Below, piece after piece: positions 35,347 through 44,767 of a stretch of DNA of 64,000 nucleotides. The DNA is taken from the NCBI RefSeq assembly GCF_900102925.1, contig NZ_FNKI01000002.1:992001-1056000 (forward strand). Reading direction: 5' to 3'. Positions within the stretch are counted from its first letter, which is position 1. Every line of letters begins with the position of its first letter. This DNA is from Flagellimonas zhangzhouensis (GTDB lineage Bacteria; Bacteroidota; Bacteroidia; Flavobacteriales; Flavobacteriaceae). The position numbers were made by a program, and so were the translations under genes. Under the pieces are notes generated by a model. The model saw only the letters and a list, made by a program, of their open reading frames with translations, made no database searches and was not told the DNA's origin.

Positions 35347-35805
35347 ATGAAATTGGATGAACTGGATAAAAAACTCCTCAATATGCTGCAGGAGGATAGT
35401 AAAAAAACTACCAAACAGTATGCAGATGCTTTGCATTTGTCCAAAACAGCGGTGTATGAGCGTATTCGCAGGTTGGAACGAAATGGCGTAATTACGCAAT
35501 ATACAGCCATCCTCAATAAGGAAAAGGTGCAACGGGATTTCACCGTTTTGTGCCACATTCGATTAGTACAGCATACTAAGGAAAATGTGTTGAAATTTGA
35601 AAAGGAAATTCTTAAACTAGATGAAGTTTCCGAATGTTTTCATGTGGGAGGGGATTACGACTACATTCTTAAAATAAATGTTGAGGATATGCAGAGTTAT
35701 CGGGAGTTTATGATTACGAAACTAACTGCCATCAATAATATTGGGAACACACAAAGCTCTTTTGTAATCAATGAAGTGAAGAACAGTCCGTCGATTCATA
35801 TATAA
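35347..35805 (+). CDS. Lrp/AsnC family transcriptional regulator
   Basis: 152 residues: winged helix-turn-helix (about 1-60: LDELDKKLLNMLQEDSKKTT, LHLSKTAVYERIRRLERNGV) and the RAM ligand domain (about 65-150: FHVGGDYDYILKINVEDM). Family members sense an amino acid and are usually octameric. It is divergent from the methionine-lyase-like gene, so it likely responds to methionine or a related amino acid and regulates the pair, with candidate sites at 35256-35302. Confidence 0.92.
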   Translation: MKLDELDKKLLNMLQEDSKKTTKQYADALHLSKTAVYERIRRLERNGVITQYTAILNKEKVQRDFTVLCHIRLVQHTKENVLKFEKEILKLDEVSECFHVGGDYDYILKINVEDMQSYREFMITKLTAINNIGNTQSSFVINEVKNSPSIHI

Positions 35806-36019
35806 GTACAAGTTCAATGAACAATAACCAATAAACAGTTGGCAATTAACAATAGTCATATCTAGAAATCCAACAGTCGAATTATTCAACCATCTAATAA
35901 TCCAATAAATCAACCCTTTTCTCACAGATTTGGTTGGTACTGTCCCGAAAAACATTCGTATTTTTACAGCTGTTTTATGATTACATCCAAAAAGAATATA
36001 TCCTTTCAAATATTACAAT

Positions 36020-37423
36020 ATGAATCAATATGATGTAGCCATTATTGGCTCCGGTCCCGGAGGTTATGTGGCGGCCATTAGATGTGCCCAATTGGGAATG
36101 AAAACCGCAATCATTGAAAAGTACTCTACTTTAGGCGGAACTTGCCTTAATGTAGGTTGTATTCCATCCAAAGCACTATTGGACTCATCACACCATTACG
36201 AAGATGCCGTTAAGCATTTTGAAGAACACGGAATTGAAATTCCAGGCGAAATAAAAGTGAACTTGGAACAAATGATTGCCCGCAAACAAGGGGTTGTAGA
36301 TCAAACCACCAAGGGTATCGAGTTCTTAATGAGCAAAAATAAGATTGATGTGTATCAGGGAGTTGGTAGTTTTAAAGATGCCACCCATGTCAACATCACA
36401 AAAGAGGACGGGGAAGAGACTATTGAGGCAAAAAACATCATTATTGCCACGGGATCAAAACCATCATCACTTCCTTTTATCAATATTGATAAAGAAAGAA
36501 TCATTACCTCAACAGAGGCCTTAAAATTGAAAGAAATTCCAAAACACCTAATCGTAATTGGTGGTGGTGTTATTGGATTGGAATTGGGTCAAGTATACAA
36601 GCGCTTGGGCGCAGAAGTTTCTGTGGTTGAATTCATGGACCGCATAATTCCAGGAATGGATGGCGCGCTTTCCAAAGAATTGGCCAAGGTGATGAAAAAG
36701 CAGAAAGTAAAGCTAAATCTGTCCCACAAGGTAAAATCCGTGGAGCGTAAAGGTGATGAAGTAATTGTAAAGGCAGATGACAAGAAAGGAAACGAAGTAA
36801 CCCTTACTGGAGATTACTGTTTGGTGAGTGTTGGCCGTAAACCTTATACTGAAGGATTGAATGCTGAAGCTGCAGGTGTAAAATTGGATGATAGAGGTAG
36901 AGTAGAAGTGAATGAACATCTACAGACCAACGTTTCCAATATTTATGCCATTGGAGATGTGGTGAAAGGAGCTATGTTGGCCCACAAAGCTGAAGAAGAG
37001 GGTACTTTGGTGGCTGAAATCTTGGCAGGACAAAAACCACATATCGATTACAACTTGATACCTGGTGTGGTGTACACTTGGCCTGAAGTTGCTGCTGTAG
37101 GTAAAACCGAAGAGCAATTGAAAGAGGAGGGTGTCGATTACAAAGTAGGTCAGTTCCCAATGCGTGCCTTGGGTAGAGCCCGTGCAAGCATGGATATTGA
37201 CGGTTTTGTAAAGATTCTTGCAGATAAGGATACCGACGAGGTTTTGGGCGTTCACATGATTGGTGCCAGATGTGCCGATTTGATTGCTGAAGGTGTAACT
37301 GCTATGGAATTTAGAGCATCAGCTGAAGATATTTCACGAATGAGCCATGCCCACCCAACTTTTGCAGAAGCTGTTAAAGAAGCAGCATTGGCTGCTACGG
37401 ACGATAGGGCTTTGCATATATAA
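36020..37423 (+). CDS. lpdA: Dihydrolipoyl dehydrogenase (E3)
   Basis: 467 residues; reoxidises dihydrolipoamide in 2-oxoacid dehydrogenase and glycine cleavage complexes. FAD motif GSGPGGYVAA (10-19), redox disulfide GGTCLNVGCIPSK (Cys42, Cys47), NAD motif IGGGVIGLELG near 180, and the C-terminal HAHPTFAEA with the catalytic His. Length is normal. No E1 or E2 gene is beside it, so it is a shared E3 subunit encoded alone. Confidence 0.96.
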   Translation: MNQYDVAIIGSGPGGYVAAIRCAQLGMKTAIIEKYSTLGGTCLNVGCIPSKALLDSSHHYEDAVKHFEEHGIEIPGEIKVNLEQMIARKQGVVDQTTKGIEFLMSKNKIDVYQGVGSFKDATHVNITKEDGEETIEAKNIIIATGSKPSSLPFINIDKERIITSTEALKLKEIPKHLIVIGGGVIGLELGQVYKRLGAEVSVVEFMDRIIPGMDGALSKELAKVMKKQKVKLNLSHKVKSVERKGDEVIVKADDKKGNEVTLTGDYCLVSVGRKPYTEGLNAEAAGVKLDDRGRVEVNEHLQTNVSNIYAIGDVVKGAMLAHKAEEEGTLVAEILAGQKPHIDYNLIPGVVYTWPEVAAVGKTEEQLKEEGVDYKVGQFPMRALGRARASMDIDGFVKILADKDTDEVLGVHMIGARCADLIAEGVTAMEFRASAEDISRMSHAHPTFAEAVKEAALAATDDRALHI

Positions 37424-37521
37424 CGAATTTCGTCAATTGAAATAGGGCATCCATCAATTGGCAGATATTTAGGATATTATTTTCATCCACTTTTACACTG
37501 ATTTTTATAAAATAGATTTCA

Positions 37522-38256
37522 GTGAAAAGGTGGATGATTTTTTTTGGATTGATGTTGTTATTTTCCTGCACAACCGATGAGCAGATTGAAAAACTAGAAC
37601 CAGACAATCCCAAAAGTCTTTTAAGTCAAGAGCAATTGGATTTTATTGAAACCTACCATTATATCACATACAATCTTAGCCCGACTTCGTTTGGCAGTTC
37701 TTTAAATGAACGATGGAGTGATAGAATTAGAATTTATATTGATGGTTTCCCTTATGACACCTACAGGGAAAATATTATTGATAGAATTGATGAAATTAAT
37801 CAATTAATGACCAATGGTTCTGGAATTATTTTTGTGGATTCAGTTGAAGAGGCAAATGTTCATCTGTACTATGGTTCCAGAGAAGACATAGAAAGTATTT
37901 GGCCTGATATTTTCAACTTAATAACATCTTCTTATCAAGGTTACTCAACTTATTTAACTAACTCGGAGTTTCATATTACTTCTGGACGTATTTGGGTAAA
38001 ATACAGTGAAATTGGCTTGTTTACCCACGAATTGGGACATGTTTTGGGACTCGGCCATGCTGATGATAGTCTTTGTGGTGACAAAATTGAAGATTCAATG
38101 AGTATGATGTGTTCCAAAGCGCCAAACAACTTTTATGAATTGGATAAGAATATTTTGAGGGTACTTTACAATCCCAGAATTCCTGTTGGGAAACCTTTTG
38201 AAGAGGTAAGACCTGTTTTAGAAGAAATGCTTTTGGACGGTACCATCCAACTTTAG
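37522..38256 (+). CDS. Matrixin-like zinc metalloprotease lipoprotein
   Basis: 244 residues starting at GTG. The first 16 residues form a lipobox signal (FGLMLLFSC, Cys16). The zinc motif HELGHVLGLGH fits HExxHxxGxxH at His169, Glu170, His173 and His179, followed by a downstream Met-turn (SMSMMCSK near 198). This is the metzincin layout seen in matrixins and bacterial relatives. No propeptide is clear between 20 and 60. It is likely an envelope-anchored endopeptidase; its substrate is unknown. The gene overlaps the convergent membrane gene at 38253 by four bases. Confidence 0.82.
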   Translation: MKRWMIFFGLMLLFSCTTDEQIEKLEPDNPKSLLSQEQLDFIETYHYITYNLSPTSFGSSLNERWSDRIRIYIDGFPYDTYRENIIDRIDEINQLMTNGSGIIFVDSVEEANVHLYYGSREDIESIWPDIFNLITSSYQGYSTYLTNSEFHITSGRIWVKYSEIGLFTHELGHVLGLGHADDSLCGDKIEDSMSMMCSKAPNNFYELDKNILRVLYNPRIPVGKPFEEVRPVLEEMLLDGTIQL

Positions 38257-39449
38257 TTGCTACGAACTACTTGAACCAAACGTTGTAACCTTACTCTAAC
38301 TCTAAGAAAAGTTTCCTTTAAAAACGGAAACAACATCTTTCCAAAATTTATTGACTGGATTTTCACAGTATTCAATAAATAAGCTGCTTTGCCTTTTATT
38401 TGAACTTCGTATCTGTTGTATTGCAGTGCAAAATACGTGCTTAATATCATAAATACGATTGCTCCTGGAATCACTACTTCTGGAGTAAGGGAGTGGTTGA
38501 AAGGACGATACAGCCCCAATCCAGTTAAACTACCGTAGAGGATAACAAAGTGGATTACATAAATGGATAGCGTGCTTGCTCCAATGTTCAAAATGGTTTT
38601 GTTGGTCAAGAATCTCCGCAATACCATAAATATGGCAAAAACAACAAACACATTCCCCAAACGGATGAACAGGTAGTTGTTGGAAACAATTAGTTTTAAG
38701 AACTCCCATCCAGTCAAATCATAAAGTGCGTCAAATGCACGTGTGGATTGGTAAATCAACAAATATCCAATTGCCAACGCAATAGAAATGGCCGCAGGAT
38801 ACAAATATTTGAAATTTTTATATCTGGTGAACAGTACAGAGATGAAAGCTCCAATAGTGGTATAACCCAACCATGGAACAATGGTAAATACCGACCCGTT
38901 GGCTTTGGTAAAATAATTGGCTATAAATTCAGGTAAGAACGGATAGGTCCAATCTTTATAAACTCGTTCAAAAAGGAAAAGCACCAAAGTGATGACCACC
39001 AAAACCGTTGGAAAAACAAACTTTTTTCGATTGCTGGTCAATAAATACACCCCGATCAAAGCCAAAATGGACAGTCCAATGCAATGCAATACATCCACCA
39101 AATAAAAGGAGTCATAAATCTGACCTTTCATCAATCCAAAAAGGTTTAAACGAAGTAAATATCCAATCAACAATAGTTGCAAACCGCGACGCAAACCTTT
39201 GGCGACCCTTGGATTTTTCATGCCCTTTTGAGGGCTTTTTATCAATAAATAGGTAAAAATAAATCCAGAAACCGTAAAGAAAACAGGAGCAGTAATACCC
39301 CTAAAATACAACCAGATATTGTAGGCGGTATTGGTAGTGTCTCTATAAACAGGATCCAAAAGACCATCAATAAAATGACCTTGGAGCATCATTAAAATGG
39401 CCCAAGCTCGCATGGCATCTACAAAAAATAACCTATTGTTGGCTGTCAT
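38253..39449 (-). CDS. Heparan-alpha-glucosaminide acetyltransferase-like (DUF1624) membrane protein
   Basis: 398 residues with about ten membrane helices. The N-terminus FFVDAMRAWAILMMLQGHFI with a histidine in the first helix and GITAPVFFTVSGFIFTYL match the DUF1624/HGSNAT and acyltransferase_3-like membrane family, which transfers acyl groups across the membrane to sugars. Acceptor unknown. It is convergent to the metalloprotease and stands apart from other biosynthesis genes. Confidence 0.8.
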   Translation of the reverse strand: MTANNRLFFVDAMRAWAILMMLQGHFIDGLLDPVYRDTTNTAYNIWLYFRGITAPVFFTVSGFIFTYLLIKSPQKGMKNPRVAKGLRRGLQLLLIGYLLRLNLFGLMKGQIYDSFYLVDVLHCIGLSILALIGVYLLTSNRKKFVFPTVLVVITLVLFLFERVYKDWTYPFLPEFIANYFTKANGSVFTIVPWLGYTTIGAFISVLFTRYKNFKYLYPAAISIALAIGYLLIYQSTRAFDALYDLTGWEFLKLIVSNNYLFIRLGNVFVVFAIFMVLRRFLTNKTILNIGASTLSIYVIHFVILYGSLTGLGLYRPFNHSLTPEVVIPGAIVFMILSTYFALQYNRYEVQIKGKAAYLLNTVKIQSINFGKMLFPFLKETFLRVRVRLQRLVQVVRSN

Positions 39450-39579
39450 TTGGATTCATATTACCCTATATACTTGTTTTGCAAGTAGTTTGGATGCTTT
39501 ATGCGCCAAAAATATGCAAAATAGTGTCATCTCAGTTTCAATTGGGGTATTTTAGCGAAACAATTAAAGATTAAATCAT

Positions 39580-40113
39580 ATGGCTGCAATATTGGCATTT
39601 GCGGGAAGTAATTCTTCCACTTCTATTAATTTTCGATTAGTGAAATTGACCACATCTATGGTGCAAAATCATGATATTCAGCAGCTAAACATGGCAGAAC
39701 TCCCTTTTGTAATGTTCAGTGAAGACGAAGAGAAACAAAACGGTTATTCAGATGCCTTGGTCGATTTAAAGGATAAAATACAAGCTGCGGATGGCCTTAT
39801 TTTGTCCGTGAACGAACATAACGGAAACCCCTCAGCTTACTTTAAAAATGTATTGGATTGGTTGTCTCGATTGGATCGTAACTTTTTTGAAGGCACCAAG
39901 TTACTTTTGATGTCCACTTCTGGTGGAAAAAGAGGGGCAAAGGGCTCTTTGGGAGTGATCGAGAATATGTTACCTCGATTCGGTGCTGAGATTGTGACCA
40001 CCTTTTCTTTGCCTGGCTTCTACGACAATTTTAGTGATGAGGCCATTTTGGATGAAGGACTTAAACAGGAGCACGCAAAAGCGCTTCAAACTTTTCTGGA
40101 TGCCCTAAACTAG
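39580..40113 (+). CDS. NAD(P)H-dependent FMN reductase
   Basis: 177 residues, flavodoxin-like fold. FAGSNSSTSINFRL (5-18) is the FMN phosphate loop, and SVNEHNGNPSAYFKNVLDWL near 86-105 plus MSTSGGKRGAKG near 120 are the flavin-ring and phosphate regions of the family. Reduces FMN or quinones using NAD(P)H. It is followed after five bases by pabB, but a functional link is not evident. Confidence 0.88.
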   Translation: MAAILAFAGSNSSTSINFRLVKLTTSMVQNHDIQQLNMAELPFVMFSEDEEKQNGYSDALVDLKDKIQAADGLILSVNEHNGNPSAYFKNVLDWLSRLDRNFFEGTKLLLMSTSGGKRGAKGSLGVIENMLPRFGAEIVTTFSLPGFYDNFSDEAILDEGLKQEHAKALQTFLDALN

Positions 40114-40118
40114 AAATC

Positions 40119-41408
40119 GTGCGCCACCATCAAACTTTTCCGTTTGAATCCCTTTCCCAAACCAAAGCATCACTATTGGAATGGTCCAAAGGGTTTGAAG
40201 ATGTAGTTTGGCTCGATAGTAATTCACATCAGGATCAATATTCCAGTTTTGAAGCTTGTTTGGCTGTAGGGGCCTACTTTACTATTGATGCCTTGGATGT
40301 GCTTCATGAATTTGTAGGCCAACAAAAAGATTGGTTGTTTGGTTATTTCACTTATGATGTTAAAAACCAAATAGAGGATTTAACTTCTGGGAATGCTGAT
40401 TTTCTGGAATTTCCTGAATTGCATTTCTTTCAACCCCGAAAAATCATTTTAGTTAAAGAGGGTCAATTGCATTTTCACTATTTGGATGGATATGCTAATG
40501 AGGTGGTTAGTGATTATAAAGCAATTTTCAATACGAAACCAATTCAAAAGCTTGCTTTAAATGAATTCGGTCCTATAAAAATTAAATCTCGACTGACAGA
40601 AGAAGACTATTTGGAAAAGGCCAACCAATTTTTGGAACACATTCATCGAGGTGACATATATGAGGCCAATTTTTGTCAGGAATTTTATGCTGAGGAAGCC
40701 AACCTTGACCCGTTAGAAAAATTTCAACAACTGAATGAGATTTCCGAACCGCCCTTTGCAACCTTTTTGCGAATGAAAGAGCATTATGTATTGTGTGCTT
40801 CACCAGAACGGTACTTAAAGAAGGCAGGGCAAAAAGTGATTTCCCAACCCATTAAAGGAACCGCGCCACGCGGTATAAATACCGTTGAGGATAAAAAGAT
40901 AAGTGAGCACTTGACCAATGACCCTAAAGAAAGGTCCGAAAACATCATGATCACCGATTTGGTACGCAATGATTTATCCAAAAGTGCTTTGAAAGGTTCT
41001 GTTGAAGTTGAAGAACTCTGTAAACCCTATGTTTTCAAACAAGTACACCAGCTGATTTCTACCGTTGTTTCAAAAGTTGAAAATCATAAAAACTCTTTGG
41101 AATTGATTCTGGAAACCTTTCCGATGGGCAGTATGACGGGTGCTCCAAAAATTTCAGCCATGAAAATTATCGAGGAATTGGAAGAAACAAAAAGGGGAAT
41201 GTACAGCGGTGCTGTCGGGTATTTTGACCCAGATGGTGATTTCGATTTTAATGTGGTGATTCGAAGTATTTTGTACAATGCTTCCAAAAAATATATCTCT
41301 TTTTCGGTGGGTGGTGCCATAACTGCAAAATCCAACCCAGAAAAGGAATTTCAGGAATGTTTGTTGAAAGCAAAAGCCATGCGCGAAGTATTGGAAAAAG
41401 GCCAATGA
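40119..41408 (+). CDS. pabB: Aminodeoxychorismate/anthranilate synthase component I-like protein
   Basis: 429 residues starting with GTG. The chorismate-binding domain holds the family's conserved HRGDIYEANFCQEF near 182, PERYLKKAGQKVISQPIKGT near 228-247, LVRNDLSKSAL near 287, and PMGSMTGAPKISAMKIIEEL near 330. The size without an attached glutamine amidotransferase fits PabB used for folate synthesis more than TrpE, because it lacks the N-terminal tryptophan-regulation motif. The partner PabA is not next to it. It precedes tilS by 19 bases. Confidence 0.82.
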   Translation: MRHHQTFPFESLSQTKASLLEWSKGFEDVVWLDSNSHQDQYSSFEACLAVGAYFTIDALDVLHEFVGQQKDWLFGYFTYDVKNQIEDLTSGNADFLEFPELHFFQPRKIILVKEGQLHFHYLDGYANEVVSDYKAIFNTKPIQKLALNEFGPIKIKSRLTEEDYLEKANQFLEHIHRGDIYEANFCQEFYAEEANLDPLEKFQQLNEISEPPFATFLRMKEHYVLCASPERYLKKAGQKVISQPIKGTAPRGINTVEDKKISEHLTNDPKERSENIMITDLVRNDLSKSALKGSVEVEELCKPYVFKQVHQLISTVVSKVENHKNSLELILETFPMGSMTGAPKISAMKIIEELEETKRGMYSGAVGYFDPDGDFDFNVVIRSILYNASKKYISFSVGGAITAKSNPEKEFQECLLKAKAMREVLEKGQ

Positions 41409-41415
41409 TATTTCG

Positions 41416-41423
41416 TAAATTCG
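41416..41423 (+). promoter_or_regulatory. Candidate -7 promoter element for tilS
   Basis: TAAATTCG, a TAnnTTCG variant, with TTGG at 41391-41394 about 21 bases upstream, and ending four bases before the tilS ATG. It implies a very short leader. Confidence 0.35.
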
Positions 41424-41427
41424 CGGC

Positions 41428-42735
41428 ATGTTCCCGCAATTTAAAAACCATATCAACAACAACTTAGCTTTCCTAAACGGAAAGAAACTACTCGTAGCTT
41501 TTAGTGGGGGCTTGGACAGTGTGGTTTTGGCTCATTTGTGTGTTGGCAATAAAATGGAAATTGCACTTGCCCATTGCAATTTTAATTTGCGTGGCGAGGA
41601 GAGTGATGGTGATGAGGATTTTGTAAGGCAATTGGGCAGCAAGTTGGGAATTAGTGTTTTTGTGGAACATTTCGAGACCAAACAATTTGCCGAAGACCAA
41701 CGTGTGTCTGTGCAAATGGCAGCACGTGAACTTCGTTACCAATGGTTTGAGGAGCTTTTAAAAATCGAAGGTTTCGATTTTGTTTTGACCGCACACCATG
41801 CTGATGACAGTTTGGAGACTTTCATTATAAATTTATCCCGAGGAACAGGTATCGAAGGACTTTCTGGGATTCCAGAGGTCAATGGAAATTTAGTTAGGCC
41901 ATTATTGGAGTTCTCCCGAGAAGAAATTTTGGCTTATGCTGACGCCAATGAAATCAAATGGCGAGAAGATAGCAGCAATGCGGAAAACAAATACCTCAGG
42001 AACAAAATCCGACATGAGATTGTTCCTAAATTGAAGGAACTGCATCCATCAATGCTTCAAAACTTCCAAAATACCCAAAAACATTTACAGCAAACCGATG
42101 CTTTGGCAACCAACCATTTGTTGGAAGTGAAGCATAAACTGTTTCAGTACGAGGAGGATCAAATCAAAATAAAAATTGGGGATTTATTAGAGTTAAAACC
42201 TTTGGATGCATATTTATATGGGCTTTTAAACCCGTATGGTTTTACAGAATGGAACGATGTAAAGCACTTGCTCCATGCCATGAGCGGTAAACAAGTTTTC
42301 TCCAAAACCCATGGCCTGCTAAAGAATAGGGATGTTCTTATTCTTTCTAAATTAAATAATAGGGTACAGCAAGAGTTTCCTGTCTATTTAGATGGGACTC
42401 CAGCCGAGTCGCCAGTTACCTTAAAATTGGAACCTGTGCGAAGTATGCAAAACCCTGAAAAAAAGACCATATTTCTGGATAAGGAAAAGTTAAACTTCCC
42501 GTTAGTGTTAAGGAATTGGGAAAAAGGCGACTATTTTTATCCTTTTGGAATGAAGGGCAAAAAAAAGCTATCCAAATTCTTTAAAGACGAGAAATTGGAC
42601 CTGATTTCCAAAGAGAAACAATGGCTGCTCTGCTCAAATGACGAAATTGTTTGGGTGGTGGGCAAAAGAGCCGATGAACGCTTTAAGGTTGAGGATTCAA
42701 CCCAAGAAATAATTAAGATTACCCAGCTTACATGA
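41428..42735 (+). CDS. tilS: tRNA(Ile)-lysidine synthase TilS
   Basis: 435 residues; changes C34 of the CAU-anticodon isoleucine tRNA to lysidine. The PP-loop is LVAFSGGLDSVVLAHL (about 22-37), HCNFNLRGEES and LTAHHADDSLETFIINL are the downstream conserved signatures. The C-terminal part (about 360-435: VLRNWEKGDYFYPFGMKGKK) is the tRNA-binding substrate domain. Essential housekeeping gene. It ends in the start of dsbD (four-base overlap). Confidence 0.95.
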   Translation: MFPQFKNHINNNLAFLNGKKLLVAFSGGLDSVVLAHLCVGNKMEIALAHCNFNLRGEESDGDEDFVRQLGSKLGISVFVEHFETKQFAEDQRVSVQMAARELRYQWFEELLKIEGFDFVLTAHHADDSLETFIINLSRGTGIEGLSGIPEVNGNLVRPLLEFSREEILAYADANEIKWREDSSNAENKYLRNKIRHEIVPKLKELHPSMLQNFQNTQKHLQQTDALATNHLLEVKHKLFQYEEDQIKIKIGDLLELKPLDAYLYGLLNPYGFTEWNDVKHLLHAMSGKQVFSKTHGLLKNRDVLILSKLNNRVQQEFPVYLDGTPAESPVTLKLEPVRSMQNPEKKTIFLDKEKLNFPLVLRNWEKGDYFYPFGMKGKKKLSKFFKDEKLDLISKEKQWLLCSNDEIVWVVGKRADERFKVEDSTQEIIKITQLT

Positions 42736-44708
42736 GATTATTAGTACTCTTTTTAGGATTGTTTGTTTTTAACTTGAGTGTCGCACAAACCGATGCCGAC
42801 CCAGCAGTATGGAGTCACGAGGTCAATAAGATTTCTGACACTGAATATGAATTGGTCTTCAAAGGGAAGATTATGGATGGTTGGCATGTGTATTCCCAAT
42901 ACACGGCCGAAGGGGGCTCTTTGCCCAGTGAATTTACTTTTGAAAAAGCAGGTGAAGACTATGAGTTGGTTGGAAAAACAACAGAAAGTGAAACCATAGT
43001 CGAGTACAGCGATATTTTTGAGGTAGATGAAACCTTCTTTAAGAAAGAGGCCATTTTTACACAGAAAATTAAATTGCTCAATCCAGAAGTACGCCAGATT
43101 TCGGTGAATTTGTTTTATCAGATTTGCAAAGAGGTATGTATTCCAAAAGACTATCTGTTCGAGATTTCTTTGGACGGAAGTGGCTTTGTAGCTGAAAATA
43201 AATCCTTGGATGAGCGAAGTGTGGCCTTGGGTGAATCTTTAAAAGTGGATTTAAAGAATAAGGAGCTTTTAAACCAAGGTGGAATTTCAAGTCAAGAAGG
43301 AACTGCCAATCTTTGGATGATCATCGGACTTGGATTTTTAGGTGGATTGATAGCCCTTTTGACACCTTGTGTGTTCCCAATGATTCCGTTGACGGTTTCT
43401 TTTTTCACTAAAAGAACCCAAAACAAATCCAAAGGAATAAGGGATGCCTTGTTGTATGGTTTCTTTATCGTTTTGATTTATTTTCTATTGAGTCTGCCGT
43501 TTCATTTATTCAATTCGGTTGATTCACAAATATTGAACACCATTGCGACCAATGTTTGGCTCAATGTGTTCTTTTTCGTGATTTTCGTATTCTTTGCCTT
43601 TTCATTTTTCGGTTATTACGAATTGACTTTACCGAGCTCTTGGGTCAATAAAATGGATGCGGCTTCCTCCAAAGTAGGAGGTGGTTTGGGCATCTTTTTT
43701 ATGGCATTGACTCTAGCCATAGTTTCTTTTTCATGTACTGGACCTATTTTGGGAGGATTACTGGGAAGTACCACCTTGGCCGAAGGTAACGTAGCCACCA
43801 ATCTTACAGCAGGAATGGTCGGTTTTGGATTGGCATTGGCATTGCCATTTGCCTTGTTTGCCATGTTCCCTGCTTGGTTAAACTCATTACCGAAATCTGG
43901 AGGATGGATGACCACCGTGAAAGTTGTACTAGGGTTCTTGGAATTAGCCTTAGCCTTTAAATTCCTTTCCAATGCAGATTTGGTGGGGAATTGGGGATTC
44001 TTAAAACGAGAAATCTTCTTGGGCATTTGGATTGTTCTTTTCATTTTGACCACATTATACCTTTTTGGAGTGTTCAAATTTCCACATGACGGACCCAAAA
44101 AGAAACACTCTGGGGCTAGAAAAGTGACAGGATTGGTAAGTTTGGTCTTTTCTGTTTATTTGATTTTAGGCCTTTTCAATGTTACTTCCTTAAAATTATT
44201 AAGTGGATTCCCCCCACCTAGTTTTTATAGTGTGGTGGAAACCGAAAGTGATTGTCCATTAGGGTTGGATTGCTACAAGGATTTTGAAGAAGGAGTGGCC
44301 TATGCGCAGGAGGTAAACAAACCGATTTTACTCGATTTTACAGGATGGGCCTGTGTAAACTGTCGAAAAATGGAGGAAAACGTGTGGAGTGACCCTAATG
44401 TGTATGCGCTTTTAAAAGAGGAATACGTGCTTATTTCACTTTATGTGGACGACCGTAAAGAATTGCCTCAAGACGAAAAATTCGAATTCAAATATGATTC
44501 TGGGCGAATTAAATCCATAGAAACGGTAGGTCAAAAATGGGGAACGTTCCAGACCATTAATTTCAATGCAGCTTCGCAGCCTTATTATGTTATCTTGTCG
44601 CCAAACATGGAAGTGCTTAACGATGCCGTTCAGTATGTAGATGTGGAGACTTATGAGGCTTGGCTTAAATCGGGGTTAGGGAAACATCAACTTTCCATGA
44701 ACAAATAA
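42732..44708 (+). CDS. dsbD: Thiol:disulfide interchange protein DsbD-like
   Basis: 658 residues; passes electrons from cytoplasmic thioredoxin to periplasmic thiols. A signal peptide (ending FNLSVAQ) leads to a periplasmic DsbD-alpha-like domain (about 20-175, with a Cys pair FYQICKEVCIPKDY). Eight membrane helices span about 190-490, including the CCdA-type motif LLTPCVFPMIPLTV and FSCTGPILGGLLG with the redox cysteines. A C-terminal thioredoxin domain has FTGWACVNCRKMEE (CVNC active site). Overlaps the tilS stop by four bases. Confidence 0.93.
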   Translation: MRLLVLFLGLFVFNLSVAQTDADPAVWSHEVNKISDTEYELVFKGKIMDGWHVYSQYTAEGGSLPSEFTFEKAGEDYELVGKTTESETIVEYSDIFEVDETFFKKEAIFTQKIKLLNPEVRQISVNLFYQICKEVCIPKDYLFEISLDGSGFVAENKSLDERSVALGESLKVDLKNKELLNQGGISSQEGTANLWMIIGLGFLGGLIALLTPCVFPMIPLTVSFFTKRTQNKSKGIRDALLYGFFIVLIYFLLSLPFHLFNSVDSQILNTIATNVWLNVFFFVIFVFFAFSFFGYYELTLPSSWVNKMDAASSKVGGGLGIFFMALTLAIVSFSCTGPILGGLLGSTTLAEGNVATNLTAGMVGFGLALALPFALFAMFPAWLNSLPKSGGWMTTVKVVLGFLELALAFKFLSNADLVGNWGFLKREIFLGIWIVLFILTTLYLFGVFKFPHDGPKKKHSGARKVTGLVSLVFSVYLILGLFNVTSLKLLSGFPPPSFYSVVETESDCPLGLDCYKDFEEGVAYAQEVNKPILLDFTGWACVNCRKMEENVWSDPNVYALLKEEYVLISLYVDDRKELPQDEKFEFKYDSGRIKSIETVGQKWGTFQTINFNAASQPYYVILSPNMEVLNDAVQYVDVETYEAWLKSGLGKHQLSMNK

Positions 44709-44748
44709 ATTCCTAACATTCTTTTTCCGCCTTGTGATAAAATAATCA

Positions 44749-44756
44749 TACCTTCG
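44749..44756 (+). promoter_or_regulatory. Candidate -7 promoter element for the acylase gene
   Basis: TACCTTCG, a TAnnTTCG variant, lies 11 bases before the TTG and 29 bases before the GTG start candidates of the next gene. Confidence 0.3.
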
Positions 44757-44767
44757 GTTGAATCAAT

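Noticed and set aside
35820-35920. AACAATA-type repeats between the Lrp gene and lpdA
   Set aside because: The string is short, degenerate and AT-rich and does not form a clear unit; probably low-complexity spacer.
43616-44098. 160-residue antisense ORF inside dsbD
   Set aside because: It is the reverse of the hydrophobic helices and thioredoxin domain and shows only low-complexity lysine and asparagine content.
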